NCBI RefSeq assembly: GCF_032926325.1
Contig: NZ_CP136709.1
Location: 1,525,501 to 1,589,500, forward strand
Reading direction: 5' to 3'
From: Aestuariibaculum lutulentum
Lineage (GTDB): Bacteria > Bacteroidota > Bacteroidia > Flavobacteriales > Flavobacteriaceae
Length of the DNA: 64,000 nucleotides
Shown: piece by piece, positions 16,932-24,788 of the stretch
Numbering within the stretch: position 1 is the first letter of the stretch
How the letters are laid out: every line of letters starts with the position of its first letter
Position numbers and translations under genes: made by a program
Notes under the pieces: generated by a model
Seen by the model: the letters and a program-made list of their open reading frames with translations, nothing else
What the model was told of the DNA's origin: nothing
Database searches by the model: none

Positions 16932-17702
16932 TTAGCTTATTTCTTTAGTATGAAAACACATTTTTAGCATTTCATATAAATCGGGGTGCTTTACTTTCAT
17001 ACGTTCCGGTTGTTCAAAGAAATACTCTGAAGCAACAGCTAAAAATTCGGCTTCGTTGGTGCCACCATAATTTCTAATATCCGAGGTATTGTTATTTATA
17101 GCTTCCATTTCTTTGTGAATGGTTTTTAACCACGGAATAACATAAGGGTGTTGAATTAAAGCTTCCGGTACGCCATCGGTTATTCCATCGGAGTTATCAA
17201 TTAAATGAATAAATTCGTGGATGCCTGTGTTGAAATTATCGCGTTTACTATCAAATCCTTCATAGAGTGCTTTTCGTGATAAAATCATTTGATTTTTTAA
17301 GCGCCCGCTACCAACTACACCTGCAATTTGTCGTTTTTTTTCGGTTTGTTTGTATCCAAAATCTTCGTTAAAATGATCAGGATAAATTAAAACGGTACTT
17401 AAATTATTATAATGCCATTCGGGGAAGTAAAATACGGGAATAACGGCACTTGCCGCAACAAGAATTTTATCAAGGTCTTCCAATTGAAAGCCAACAGCTT
17501 CAACATAAACTTCACTTAAAAACAGCATCATTCTGTTTTGAAATCGTTGCTGTTCGTTTGGTTTTAAGCCTTTATAAAAAATGACATGTTGTAGTAAAAT
17601 GTTATGCCAGGGTTTTGGAAATTGACTTGGTTTTTTACGTCGTGTTGAAACAACGGCATAGATACCAAAAAGTACAATAAAGATGAATAGAATACCAACC
17701 AT
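16932..17702 (-). CDS. MtfA-like zinc-dependent peptidase (family M90)
   Basis: The protein has 256 residues. A single N-terminal membrane segment (about residues 3-18) is followed by a basic RRKK stop-transfer sequence and a soluble M90 domain. HEFIHLIDNSDG near residue 158 is the HExxH zinc site, and EFLAVASEYFFEQPE carries the third ligand glutamate. E. coli MtfA is a soluble aminopeptidase that binds the repressor Mlc; here the membrane anchor is a Bacteroidota feature. It lies 29 bases downstream of lpxH, in a minus-strand run with queD. Confidence 0.85.
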   Translation of the reverse strand: MVGILFIFIVLFGIYAVVSTRRKKPSQFPKPWHNILLQHVIFYKGLKPNEQQRFQNRMMLFLSEVYVEAVGFQLEDLDKILVAASAVIPVFYFPEWHYNNLSTVLIYPDHFNEDFGYKQTEKKRQIAGVVGSGRLKNQMILSRKALYEGFDSKRDNFNTGIHEFIHLIDNSDGITDGVPEALIQHPYVIPWLKTIHKEMEAINNNTSDIRNYGGTNEAEFLAVASEYFFEQPERMKVKHPDLYEMLKMCFHTKEIS

Positions 17703-17731
17703 AAATTGTACTGCTTAGGTTTTTTTTTACG

Positions 17732-18493
17732 TTATTTTGGATTAAAAACTTTTAATTCGAATTCCTTCCCATTAAAAGCGCCATAAGTGTAATATGAAAT
17801 CCAATCGCCAAGATTAATGTATTTCGATTGCTCGTTTAAATCGATTTCTAATGGTAAATGACGGTGACCAAAAATAAAGTAATCGCGGTGTTTGGTTTCT
17901 AATTTGCGTTTGCAGTATTGTACCAGCCATTCGTTATCCTCGCCAAGGAATTTAGCATCTTCGTCGCCCGAAATGAGTTTGTTTTTTACGGACATATATT
18001 GCGCTAACTTAACGCCTAAATCGGGGTGTAACCAACGAAATAACCATTTTGAAAACGGATTGGTAAACACTTTTTTCATGCGTTTATAACCTTTATCGCC
18101 CGGACCTAAACCATCACCATGACCAATAAAAAACTTGGTATTGTTAAAGGTGAATTCCTGTGGTTTGTGGTAAACGGGAATATTAAGTTCTTCTTCGAAA
18201 TAGCCGTTCATCCACAAGTCGTGATTACCAACAAAAAAGTAAACGGGAATACCCGAGTCTGTTATTTCGGCGAGTTTGCCTAATGTTCTGGTAAACCCTT
18301 TTGGTACTACGGTTTTGTACTCGAACCAGAAGTCGAATAAATCGCCTAACAAAAAAATAGCCGCAGCATCGTGTTTGACTTCATCTAACCAGGCAACGAA
18401 TTTTTTTTCGCGTGGTAATGAGTCTTTTGCTGTGGGTGCGCCTAAATGGTTGTCTGAGGCGAAATATATTTTTTTTCCTTCTGGAATTTGCAT
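17732..18493 (-). CDS. lpxH: UDP-2,3-diacylglucosamine diphosphatase (LpxH type)
   Basis: The protein has 253 residues with all calcineurin-type metallophosphatase motifs: SDNHLG (usually SDxHLG), GDLFDFWFEY, FVGNHDLWM, FIGHGDGLGPGD and FGHRHLP. The DFWFEY segment is typical of LpxH. The enzyme hydrolyses UDP-2,3-diacylglucosamine to lipid X in lipid A synthesis, at the cytoplasmic face of the inner membrane. A palindromic repeat lies 15 bases before its start codon. Confidence is high for the family and slightly less for the exact activity. Confidence 0.88.
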   Translation of the reverse strand: MQIPEGKKIYFASDNHLGAPTAKDSLPREKKFVAWLDEVKHDAAAIFLLGDLFDFWFEYKTVVPKGFTRTLGKLAEITDSGIPVYFFVGNHDLWMNGYFEEELNIPVYHKPQEFTFNNTKFFIGHGDGLGPGDKGYKRMKKVFTNPFSKWLFRWLHPDLGVKLAQYMSVKNKLISGDEDAKFLGEDNEWLVQYCKRKLETKHRDYFIFGHRHLPLEIDLNEQSKYINLGDWISYYTYGAFNGKEFELKVFNPK

Positions 18494-18508
18494 GTTGTAA
18501 ATATAATA

Positions 18509-18528
18509 ATTCCTGCAAAGGCAGGAAT
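18509..18528. repeat. short palindromic (REP-like) repeat
   Basis: ATTCCTGCAAAGGCAGGAAT has eight-base arms ATTCCTGC and GCAGGAAT around AAAG. Similar hairpins with ATTCCTGC arms are dispersed in many bacterial genomes. It has no T-run on the side that would serve lpxH, so it is not a clear terminator. The rest of the 213-base gap between lpxH and queD shows no gene. Confidence 0.4.
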
Positions 18529-18706
18529 CGCTTTATTCATGTTTCTTGTTTTGTGCTTACGTTAGGGATTGCTCATGTATTCTTATTTATCTGGAAATCG
18601 TGAATGCTTCGCATTTGAAGCAATTGTTTGAGCTCTTTATACTTTTGTAAAAAGTTTAAAAGCGAGTGTGCAAAGCCCGACCCGAAACATAGTGGAGGGT
18701 AACGCC

Positions 18707-19159
18707 CTATAGGTTGTCGTTAGCATACCACTCGGCGTACGAACTATCTGTTTCCTGAAGTTTTAGCGAGTGTAGCGTAATGTGTTCTGGCAGACGTTTC
18801 ATAATTTTTTTTGCAAAGTCGATTACCATCATCTCGCTGGTTGGCTGGTAATCTACTAAAAGCACATTGTGGCCGCGATCTTCAAGTTCTTTAGCCAACT
18901 CGACATGAGGTGTATTTTTGTTAAAAACCGTGGCGTGATCGAAGACATTTACAATTTCCTCTTTTACAATTTTTTTAAGGTCTCCAAAGTCTATAACCAT
19001 GCCGTATTTTACATTGTTTTTGTCTGAAATGGGTTTGCCAAATACAGTTACAGATAGTTTATAGCTATGCCCGTGTACATTTTTACACTTACCATCGTAC
19101 CCGTAAAGGGCGTGTCCAGTTTCGAAAGAAAACAGTTTTGTTATGCGGATATAGGTCAT
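18707..19159 (-). CDS. queD: 6-carboxytetrahydropterin synthase / 6-pyruvoyl tetrahydropterin synthase family
   Basis: The chosen start gives 150 residues beginning MTYIRITKLFSFETGHALYG; an ATG 33 bases upstream would add a hydrophobic stretch with no family counterpart. The zinc histidines lie in ETGHALYG and NVHGHSYKL, and the catalytic cysteine in KCKNVHGH. YGMVIDFGDLKKIV and PTSEMMVIDFAKKI are also conserved. The enzyme converts dihydroneopterin triphosphate to 6-carboxytetrahydropterin for queuosine. The other queuosine genes are not nearby, so a pterin synthase role remains possible. Confidence 0.85.
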   Translation of the reverse strand: MTYIRITKLFSFETGHALYGYDGKCKNVHGHSYKLSVTVFGKPISDKNNVKYGMVIDFGDLKKIVKEEIVNVFDHATVFNKNTPHVELAKELEDRGHNVLLVDYQPTSEMMVIDFAKKIMKRLPEHITLHSLKLQETDSSYAEWYANDNL

Positions 19160-19218
19160 CAAAATAAAAAAATTTAATACAAAGATATTCATTTTGTAAA
19201 AGCAATTAGATTTTAGTT

Positions 19219-19226
19219 TACATTTG
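19219..19226 (+). promoter_or_regulatory. Bacteroidota -7 element for the 2OG oxygenase gene
   Basis: TACATTTG fits TAnnTTTG and lies 48 bases before the start codon of the plus-strand gene. It is in the 115-base divergent gap with queD. Confidence 0.4.
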
Positions 19227-19274
19227 CGCGCTTTTATCCACTCAGGATTGATAGTTTTTATGTCTTAATTATTT

Positions 19275-19916
19275 ATGAGTCAACTTTTTGAGGCTATTGA
19301 TTTTGTTGAAAATCCGTTATACGAACAGATTATTTCGGACATCTCAACCCAACAATTTAGTATAGTAGAAAACTTCTTTACACACGAGGAAGTCGATCTG
19401 CTAAGACAGTCGCTTATTAATAAGCACGAGGAAGATGCTTTTAAAAAAGCGGCTATTGGAAATCGAGTAAACGAAACCATCGAAAAATCGATTCGTGGTG
19501 ACATGATTTTATGGATAGACGAGGCAAAAGCAGATATTGTAGAACAGGTGTTTTTTAATAAGGTAAACGACCTGGTAGGGTATTTAAATAAAACCTGCTT
19601 TATGGGAATTTTGCAGAAGGAATTCCACTATGCGGTCTATCCACAAAATACCTTTTATAAACGCCATATAGATACGTTTCAAAATGACGACCGCCGAAAA
19701 TTATCGATAGTTTGTTATTTAAACGAAGATGGCTGGTTGCCTGAAAATGGTGGTGAGTTGGTGTTGTATTTAGATGAAAACGGACAGGAAACTGAAAAAG
19801 TAATTTATCCGTTCCCTGGTCGTATGGTTATTTTTGAAAGCCAGATTATTGAACACGAAGTAAAAGTGGTTAATACCGAGCGTTTAAGTATAACCGGCTG
19901 GTTAAAAACAAGATAA
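19275..19916 (+). CDS. 2-oxoglutarate/Fe(II)-dependent oxygenase (prolyl 4-hydroxylase-like)
   Basis: The protein has 213 residues. The double-stranded beta-helix iron site is visible: KRHIDTFQ gives the HxD pair, IIEHEVK the distal histidine, and RLSITGWL the arginine that binds 2-oxoglutarate. The overall pattern, including LSIVCYLNEDGW and GGELVLYL, is that of SM-20/PKHD-type prolyl hydroxylases. Bacterial members hydroxylate proteins such as EF-Tu, but the target here cannot be inferred. It stands alone between divergent queD and two tiny minus-strand genes. Confidence 0.85.
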   Translation: MSQLFEAIDFVENPLYEQIISDISTQQFSIVENFFTHEEVDLLRQSLINKHEEDAFKKAAIGNRVNETIEKSIRGDMILWIDEAKADIVEQVFFNKVNDLVGYLNKTCFMGILQKEFHYAVYPQNTFYKRHIDTFQNDDRRKLSIVCYLNEDGWLPENGGELVLYLDENGQETEKVIYPFPGRMVIFESQIIEHEVKVVNTERLSITGWLKTR

Positions 19917-19994
19917 TTAGCGTCTTTTTCTGCGGTTGTAAACGTAGATGATGACTAACACGATAGCTAATATTAAAAACAGTCTGTTGCCCAT
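19917..19994 (-). CDS. 25-residue predicted single-span membrane protein
   Basis: A minus-strand frame from the ATG at 19994-19992 ends at a TAA next to the stop of the oxygenase gene. It encodes 25 residues: MGNRL, a hydrophobic run of about 13 residues (FLILAIVLVIIYV), and the basic end NRRKRR. The run plus basic tail predicts an N-out, C-in micro-membrane protein. It may be chance, but it is one of two such frames in the 331-base gap and the composition is strongly membrane-like. No family is recognised. Confidence 0.4.
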   Translation of the reverse strand: MGNRLFLILAIVLVIIYVYNRRKRR

Positions 19995-20052
19995 AATTTT
20001 AAAGGTTTAAATTTGTTTTTAAAGGTACACTTTTTGAAAAAGTAGCCTAAAA

Positions 20053-20223
20053 TTATTGATTCTTTTTTTTGTTGTACGCGTATATGGTATATGCAATAAG
20101 TACAAGTACAATAAAGGGAAGCATGGTACCTATAAAGACACCTATTTCGTAACCTTTGTCTGGGGCATTTTTTATTTTATCCTCAATATCTACTTGAAGT
20201 AAAAATGTCATGAATAAATTCAT
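20053..20223 (-). CDS. 56-residue predicted single-span membrane protein
   Basis: The frame runs from an ATG at 20223-20221 (alternative ATG at 20211) to TAA at 20053. The acidic first part, FLLQVDIEDKIKNAPDKGYE, is followed by a membrane span of about 20 residues and a basic end, YNKKKNQ, which predicts an N-out, C-in topology. It is 25 bases from the MATE gene start region and has its own reading frame. I do not recognise the family. The distribution of charged residues and hydrophobic span makes it more credible than the smaller frame downstream. Confidence 0.5.
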   Translation of the reverse strand: MNLFMTFLLQVDIEDKIKNAPDKGYEIGVFIGTMLPFIVLVLIAYTIYAYNKKKNQ

Positions 20224-20247
20224 ATAATTATTGATTGTCGAACAAAT

Positions 20248-21582
20248 TTAAGAGTTTTGAGACAGGGTCAGGAACTTTTTTCTGAAAAAGAGAATAAGAG
20301 GAAACCCTCTGGAGATAATCCAAAAGGTCATGGCTATAAAAATAGCATGAAGTTTATAGCCTAAACTGTCTAGTAAGAACAGAATAGGAATAAAGACGAT
20401 GAAAGTGGAAAATAAGAGGATATTTCTTAAATATTTCATCATACCAAGTCCTTTAAACATCCCGTCAAATATAAAGGCTAATGCACAAAAGGGTTGCATG
20501 ATGAGTACAATCCAAAAGGAATTATAAAACAAGTTTAAAACTTGAGGATCCTTTGAGAATAAATGGCCTAATGGGTAGTAACCTATTCCTCCGATGATGC
20601 CTAGGATAATACCAACGACAACACCGTATCGAATAAGTTTATTGCTTAAAGTCATAAGATCTTTATAATTTTTGCCGCCATAAAGTTTTCCTGATAATAT
20701 ATTGCCTGCACTGGCATAGCCATCGATAAAAAACGCACCAAAGAACCATAGGTTTATGGCAATGGTATAAGCCGCGATATAAGCCGTTCCGTAACTCGTT
20801 GCAAATCTTGTGGCAAAATAAAGTGTGGCGTTAAGCGCCAGGGTTCTCACGAATAAATTAAGAATCATAATTATGAACCTTTTGATTTCATGGTTAAAAG
20901 GAAAACTTAGCTTTAAAGGAATGTCGGTTTTCTTTAACAGGTAATACGCCGAAAGTATAGCCATGATGCCTTGAGAAATAAGACTGGCGTAAGCAGCACC
21001 TTTTATATTCATAGCAGGGATGATACTATTAATACCAAATACCAGAACGACATCTAATACTATATTGGTTAAAGCCCCGACTATGGCAATAATCATAGGG
21101 TAGTAGGTGTTTTGTAAACCTCTGAAGGTGCCGAACACAGCAATAGAAAATAAGGTAAACGGAAATCCGAAGACTCTAATTTTGTAGTATTCTGCGGTGT
21201 AATCTAAAATTAAGCCGGAGGCGTTATAGAGTTTGAAAATGGTGTTTGTAAAAGGAAACGTTGTTATGATAATAATGATGCTAAGCGATGTGATTATGAA
21301 TATCGCCTGCGCCGGAAGGTTTTTAATTTTTTCTACCTTATTGGCACCAACATATTGAGATACGATTGAGGAAATAGCACTTCTGGTTTGGCCTAAAACC
21401 CAAATAAGCATCGAAATAAAAGTGCCCACAATACCTACAGCAGCAAGAGATTCGGTAGCGTTGACTTCCATGTTTCCAACAATAGCTGTATCGGTAATAG
21501 AGAGAATGGGTTCAGAGATTCCGGCAATTAAAGCAGGAATGGCCAGTTTATTAATATGTTTAAAGCTTAGGTTTTGATTCAT
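20248..21582 (-). CDS. MATE family efflux transporter (DinF-like)
   Basis: The protein has 444 residues with twelve membrane segments. It starts LAIPALIAGISEPILSITDTAIVG, the characteristic MATE helix 1 with the Asp-Thr pair, and later shows FGTFRGLQNTYYPM and FDGMFKGLGMMKYLRN, matching the DinF branch. It would export drugs or metabolites by sodium or proton exchange. The two small membrane proteins lie downstream of it in the same direction. The substrate is not predictable. Confidence 0.9.
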   Translation of the reverse strand: MNQNLSFKHINKLAIPALIAGISEPILSITDTAIVGNMEVNATESLAAVGIVGTFISMLIWVLGQTRSAISSIVSQYVGANKVEKIKNLPAQAIFIITSLSIIIIITTFPFTNTIFKLYNASGLILDYTAEYYKIRVFGFPFTLFSIAVFGTFRGLQNTYYPMIIAIVGALTNIVLDVVLVFGINSIIPAMNIKGAAYASLISQGIMAILSAYYLLKKTDIPLKLSFPFNHEIKRFIIMILNLFVRTLALNATLYFATRFATSYGTAYIAAYTIAINLWFFGAFFIDGYASAGNILSGKLYGGKNYKDLMTLSNKLIRYGVVVGIILGIIGGIGYYPLGHLFSKDPQVLNLFYNSFWIVLIMQPFCALAFIFDGMFKGLGMMKYLRNILLFSTFIVFIPILFLLDSLGYKLHAIFIAMTFWIISRGFPLILFFRKKFLTLSQNS

Positions 21583-21687
21583 AAATTTTCAGCGTAAACG
21601 AATGGCAAAGGTCGTAATTTTTAATGGTTTAGAATTTATGAATTAATAATTGGTCTTAACGGAATGTTATAATTCGGTTTAGTGTGA

Positions 21688-21707
21688 TGTAAAATGTTTT
21701 ACATTTG
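21688..21707 (+). promoter_or_regulatory. promoter of the universal stress gene with overlapping palindrome
   Basis: TACATTTG at 21700-21707 fits the -7 consensus and is 50 bases before the start codon. It overlaps a perfect inverted repeat at 21688-21703, TGTAAAA-TG-TTTTACA. A regulator bound there would cover the -7 element and repress, or an upstream dimer could act in another way. This arrangement suggests a repressed promoter but is not proof. Confidence 0.4.
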
Positions 21708-21757
21708 CGCTCGTTTTTCAATAATTATATTAAATTTAAACTTCAAAAATCATCAAT

Positions 21758-22552
21758 ATGAAAAATATTCTGGTTCCTGTTGGATCGTCATCAAATGCCT
21801 TAAGTAATTTGCAGTATGCTGTAGATTTTGCTCAGGCTTTTGGCGCGAAGCTATACGTGGTGCAAGTGTATAATGTGTACACAAAAGCAGGAACAATGCT
21901 AAAAGTTGATGATATTATTGAACGAGAGAGTAAAGCCTATTTAACAGATTTGGTATCTCAAATAGACACTAAAAATGTTGAAATAGTTATTAAGACATTT
22001 AAAGGGAAATTAATTGATACTCTGGAGTTGGCTTGTAAAGTTGGTGATATCGATTTAATTTTAATAGAACCTCGTACAACGTCAATAAGTGATGAAGTAT
22101 ATTTAGGAAAAACATCGGGTAAAATTATAAAGCATACCCAAATACCTGCTTTAATTGTTCCTGAAGGTTATAAGTTCGAGCCGGTGTCTAATATTTTGTT
22201 TGCGGTGAAGTCGGCTATTATTAAAAAAGATGATGTTTTAAATCCGCTGAAATCGGTTAAGGAACAATTTAAATCGGTAGTAAATTTATTATTGGTGAAA
22301 ACACCGTTTTATGGTGAAGGCGATTTTATTTTAAACGACGATTTAAAAGCTTTAGTAGATTCTACTTCAAAAACGGTAAATGCAACAACTTATCAAGGTG
22401 TGTTGGAACATTTTCAGGCAAATCAGCCAGATATGCTTTGCGTTGTAAGACGTAAACGCGGATTTTTTGTGAAAGCCTGGGAAAAAAATATAATTTTGAA
22501 AAAGGAATTTTATAGCTCAATACCGGTATTGGTATTAAGTGGTCTAAAATAA
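21758..22552 (+). CDS. universal stress protein with two Usp domains
   Basis: A 264-residue protein made of two Usp-like domains. The first begins KNILVPVGSSSNALSNLQYAVDFA and ends with TSGKIIKHTQIPALIVPEG, the usual end of a Usp fold; the second begins SNILFAVKSAIIKKDD and ends FYSSIPVLVLSG. The ATP-binding pattern GxxGx9GS is only partly kept. In Flavobacteria such tandem proteins are common and respond to stress or starvation. tRNA-Ala follows after 4 bases. Confidence 0.85.
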   Translation: MKNILVPVGSSSNALSNLQYAVDFAQAFGAKLYVVQVYNVYTKAGTMLKVDDIIERESKAYLTDLVSQIDTKNVEIVIKTFKGKLIDTLELACKVGDIDLILIEPRTTSISDEVYLGKTSGKIIKHTQIPALIVPEGYKFEPVSNILFAVKSAIIKKDDVLNPLKSVKEQFKSVVNLLLVKTPFYGEGDFILNDDLKALVDSTSKTVNATTYQGVLEHFQANQPDMLCVVRRKRGFFVKAWEKNIILKKEFYSSIPVLVLSGLK

Positions 22553-22556
22553 ATGA

Positions 22557-22630
22557 GGGGGATTAGCTCAGTTGGCTAGAGCGTTTGGCTGGCAGCCAAA
22601 AGGTCACCGGTTCGAGCCCGGTATTCTCCA
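22557..22630 (+). tRNA. tRNA-Ala (anticodon GGC)
   Basis: The 74-base sequence folds into a complete cloverleaf: acceptor GGGGGAT with ATTCTCC, D-arm GCTC/GAGC, anticodon arm TTTGG/CCAAA with loop CTGGCAG, five-base variable loop and T-arm ACCGG/CCGGT. The anticodon is GGC, reading GCC for alanine. The G3:U70 pair in the acceptor, the identity element of alanine tRNAs, is present. The 3' CCA is not encoded. Confidence 0.93.
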
Positions 22631-22632
22631 CA

Positions 22633-22663
22633 AAACTCCAAGGTTATGCCTTGGAGTTTTTTT
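22633..22663 (+). terminator. intrinsic terminator after tRNA-Ala
   Basis: The arms CTCCAAGG and CCTTGGAG, extended by A:T pairs, enclose the loop TTATG and are followed by seven Ts. It begins 2 bases after the tRNA end, so it ends the tRNA transcript, probably joined to the Usp gene. Confidence 0.85.
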
Positions 22664-22704
22664 ATGCCTAAAGTTTAAATTAGAATTACACTCAGCATTT
22701 TAAT

Positions 22705-22712
22705 TATATTTG
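22705..22712 (+). promoter_or_regulatory. Bacteroidota -7 element for the ECF sigma gene
   Basis: TATATTTG matches TAnnTTTG exactly. It lies 108 bases before the sigma gene, so the transcript would have a leader of about 100 bases carrying the inverted repeat at 22727-22759. Confidence 0.45.
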
Positions 22713-22726
22713 AAAGACTTTTTAAG

Positions 22727-22759
22727 ACACGTTCTTTTTTTGAAAAGAAGTAAACGTGT
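22727..22759 (+). promoter_or_regulatory. inverted repeat in the ECF sigma leader
   Basis: ACACGTT at 22727-22733 is inverted as AACGTGT at 22753-22759, with a CTT/AAG pair and a T-rich loop between. In RNA it would be a hairpin in the leader; in DNA it could be an operator just after the start site. There is no T-run directly after it, so it is not a normal terminator. Confidence 0.4.
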
Positions 22760-22820
22760 TAAAGAAAACTTGTCTAACTTTAATAAAGTAATTTAATTTC
22801 CAGATTAATAGTTGTAGTAA

Positions 22821-23354
22821 ATGCATAGCATTAGCTTGAAGGAATTTAAGGCGTATTTTGATGATCAGTACATGTCTTTGTGTTTGTTTGCCCATAAGTA
22901 TATTGGCGATTTAGAACTTTCAAAAGATATTGTACAGGATGTCTTTGTGAAAATATGGGAAGATAAAATTACCTTTAAAAGTGAAAATAGCATTAAAACA
23001 TATTTATACACTTCTGTAAAAAATAAATGCCTGGATTATCTTAAAAGTAAAACCTACAAGTCTACAAATAAGCTAAGTGATGCTGATATTCAAAAATTAG
23101 AAACCGAACCTTTTTTTATGAGGGAAGTTGCTGTGCAGGAAACCTCTAAAATTATACATCAGGCTATTGCCACTTTACCAAAAAAGTGCGCCGAAATATT
23201 ACTATTAAGTATTCAGGATTATAGTAATCAGGATATCGCTAACGAACTAAATATTTCGGTGAATACAGTTAAGGCACAAAAGAAAATAGCTTATAAAAAG
23301 TTGAAACCTATTCTTAAAGAGTACTTTCTTTTTATCTCTTTTGCTTTAGAATAA
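22821..23354 (+). CDS. ECF RNA polymerase sigma factor of the FecI/SusC-associated group
   Basis: The 177-residue protein contains the two ECF domains. Region 2 is LCLFAHKYIGDLELSKDIVQ with DVFVKIWE, region 4 is LSIQDYSNQDIANELNISVN with TVKAQKKIAYKKLK (helix-turn-helix). This is the Bacteroidota type paired with FecR. The FecR gene follows after 180 bases and SusC/SusD after that, so the sigma factor should transcribe the SusCD unit when arabinan fragments are taken up. The 180-base gap could hold its own promoter. Confidence 0.9.
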   Translation: MHSISLKEFKAYFDDQYMSLCLFAHKYIGDLELSKDIVQDVFVKIWEDKITFKSENSIKTYLYTSVKNKCLDYLKSKTYKSTNKLSDADIQKLETEPFFMREVAVQETSKIIHQAIATLPKKCAEILLLSIQDYSNQDIANELNISVNTVKAQKKIAYKKLKPILKEYFLFISFALE

Positions 23355-23534
23355 TATTTTATTACTACCGTAATTTTTTGATGCTTTTTATTGTAAATCA
23401 ATAATTTATAATGATTTGCTAAGGGCGTTTTTTTTAATTTCTAAAAAAAAGTAAAATTTTTTTAACCCTCCCAAGAAACTTTATCGTCTTATAGTTAAAT
23501 AAGCATATAATTAGGTTAATAAAGCATATTTTAA

Positions 23535-24689
23535 ATGTCAGTTTTCAATAAAATATTTAAACTATCAAACAAGACTGCAAAGTCTTTATTAAACAATAGG
23601 ACTCCAAAAAAGTTGCTTAAAACAGAGCTTTTCTCTGAAGAGGATCGAGCTTATATTCTAAACGAATTAACGAATAAGGAAGCCATTGAGAATAGAGAGG
23701 TATTATCAAGTAAAATTGATAAAGAAGCGGATTGGCAACTGGTTAAAAAGAAAATATCAAAACCAGTTAAAAGAATGAATTGGTATTATGCGGCGGCGGC
23801 TGTTTTAGTAACATTCTTAGCCATAGGGTTCTTAATCAAACAAAATTATACTCCAGATGAAACTCCTCAAATTATTGTAAATAATATTGAAATAGGTTCT
23901 GATAAGGCAACATTAACTCTGGAAGATGGTACACATGTAGAATTAGGAGAAGGGACTTCGTTCGAGGGAGAGAATGCCAATAGTGATGGTGAAAATTTAG
24001 TTTATAAAAAGCCGGATTCGAAAAAGGGACAACTCGCTTATAATTATTTAACCATTCCACGCGGAGGACAGTTTTATGTTGAACTTTCAGATGGTACTAA
24101 AGTGTGGTTAAATTCAGAATCACAATTAAAATACCCGGTAAGTTTTGTAGAGGGTGATACACGTAAGGTTGAATTAATATATGGTGAAGCTTATTTTGAT
24201 GTGTCCCCAAGTACCGAAAATAAAGGTTCTAAGTTTAAAGTCTATAACAATGAACAGGAGATTAAGGTTTTAGGAACAGAATTCAATGTAAAAGCATATA
24301 AGGAAGAATTTAATATATACACGACTTTGGTTGAAGGTAAAGTAGAGGTTGGTTTTAATGACAAAAAAGAGTTTTTAAAACCAAGTCAGCAGGCCAACCT
24401 CGATTTACAAACCAATACATTTAAAGTGTATGAAGTTGATGTGTATAATGAAATTTCATGGAGAGAAGGTATCTTCAGCTTTGAAAATAAAAACCTAAAA
24501 GAAATTATGACGGTACTATCCAGATGGTATGATACCGATGTAATTTTCGAAAATAAAGCTCTTGAAAAGGAAGAATTTATTGGGGTTTTAGGTAAGAATC
24601 AGGATATCCTTGAGATTCTTAAAACCATTCAAAATTTCGGAATCATTTCCGATTACCAAATAAACGATAAGACCATCATTTTAAAATAA
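23535..24689 (+). CDS. FecR family anti-sigma factor
   Basis: The protein has 384 residues: an N-terminal cytoplasmic part that would bind the sigma factor, one membrane helix at about residues 85-102 (YYAAAAVLVTFLAIGFLI), a periplasmic FecR domain with VPRGG-like TIPRGGQFYVELSDGTKVWL, and a C-terminal STN-like DUF4974 domain near residues 315-384 (FENKNLKEIMTVLSRWYDTD). The arrangement is the standard trans-envelope switch: the N-terminal signalling domain of SusC touches the periplasmic part and frees the sigma factor. It sits between the sigma and SusC genes. Confidence 0.92.
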   Translation: MSVFNKIFKLSNKTAKSLLNNRTPKKLLKTELFSEEDRAYILNELTNKEAIENREVLSSKIDKEADWQLVKKKISKPVKRMNWYYAAAAVLVTFLAIGFLIKQNYTPDETPQIIVNNIEIGSDKATLTLEDGTHVELGEGTSFEGENANSDGENLVYKKPDSKKGQLAYNYLTIPRGGQFYVELSDGTKVWLNSESQLKYPVSFVEGDTRKVELIYGEAYFDVSPSTENKGSKFKVYNNEQEIKVLGTEFNVKAYKEEFNIYTTLVEGKVEVGFNDKKEFLKPSQQANLDLQTNTFKVYEVDVYNEISWREGIFSFENKNLKEIMTVLSRWYDTDVIFENKALEKEEFIGVLGKNQDILEILKTIQNFGIISDYQINDKTIILK

Positions 24690-24694
24690 AAAAA

Positions 24695-24738
24695 GAGAGC
24701 GAAGTTTTGACATTTGGCGGTATCGAACTTCGTCTCTC
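24695..24738 (+). terminator. hairpin between fecR and susC
   Basis: GAGAGCGAAGTT and AACTTCGTCTCTC pair with one bulged base around a 20-base loop. The stem begins 5 bases after the FecR stop and the T-run is weak (CTCTCCTAAAC). It probably reduces transcription into susC or protects the 3' end of the fecR mRNA; either way it separates the regulatory pair from the much more strongly expressed SusCD unit. Confidence 0.5.
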
Positions 24739-24788
24739 CTAAACTAAATTAATTAAAACTAATGTTTAACTAATCCAACAACTAAATT

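Noticed and set aside
19160..19192. Longer N-terminus of the QueD-like protein
   Set aside because: The extra 11 residues are hydrophobic, unlike the family, and overlap the promoter region.
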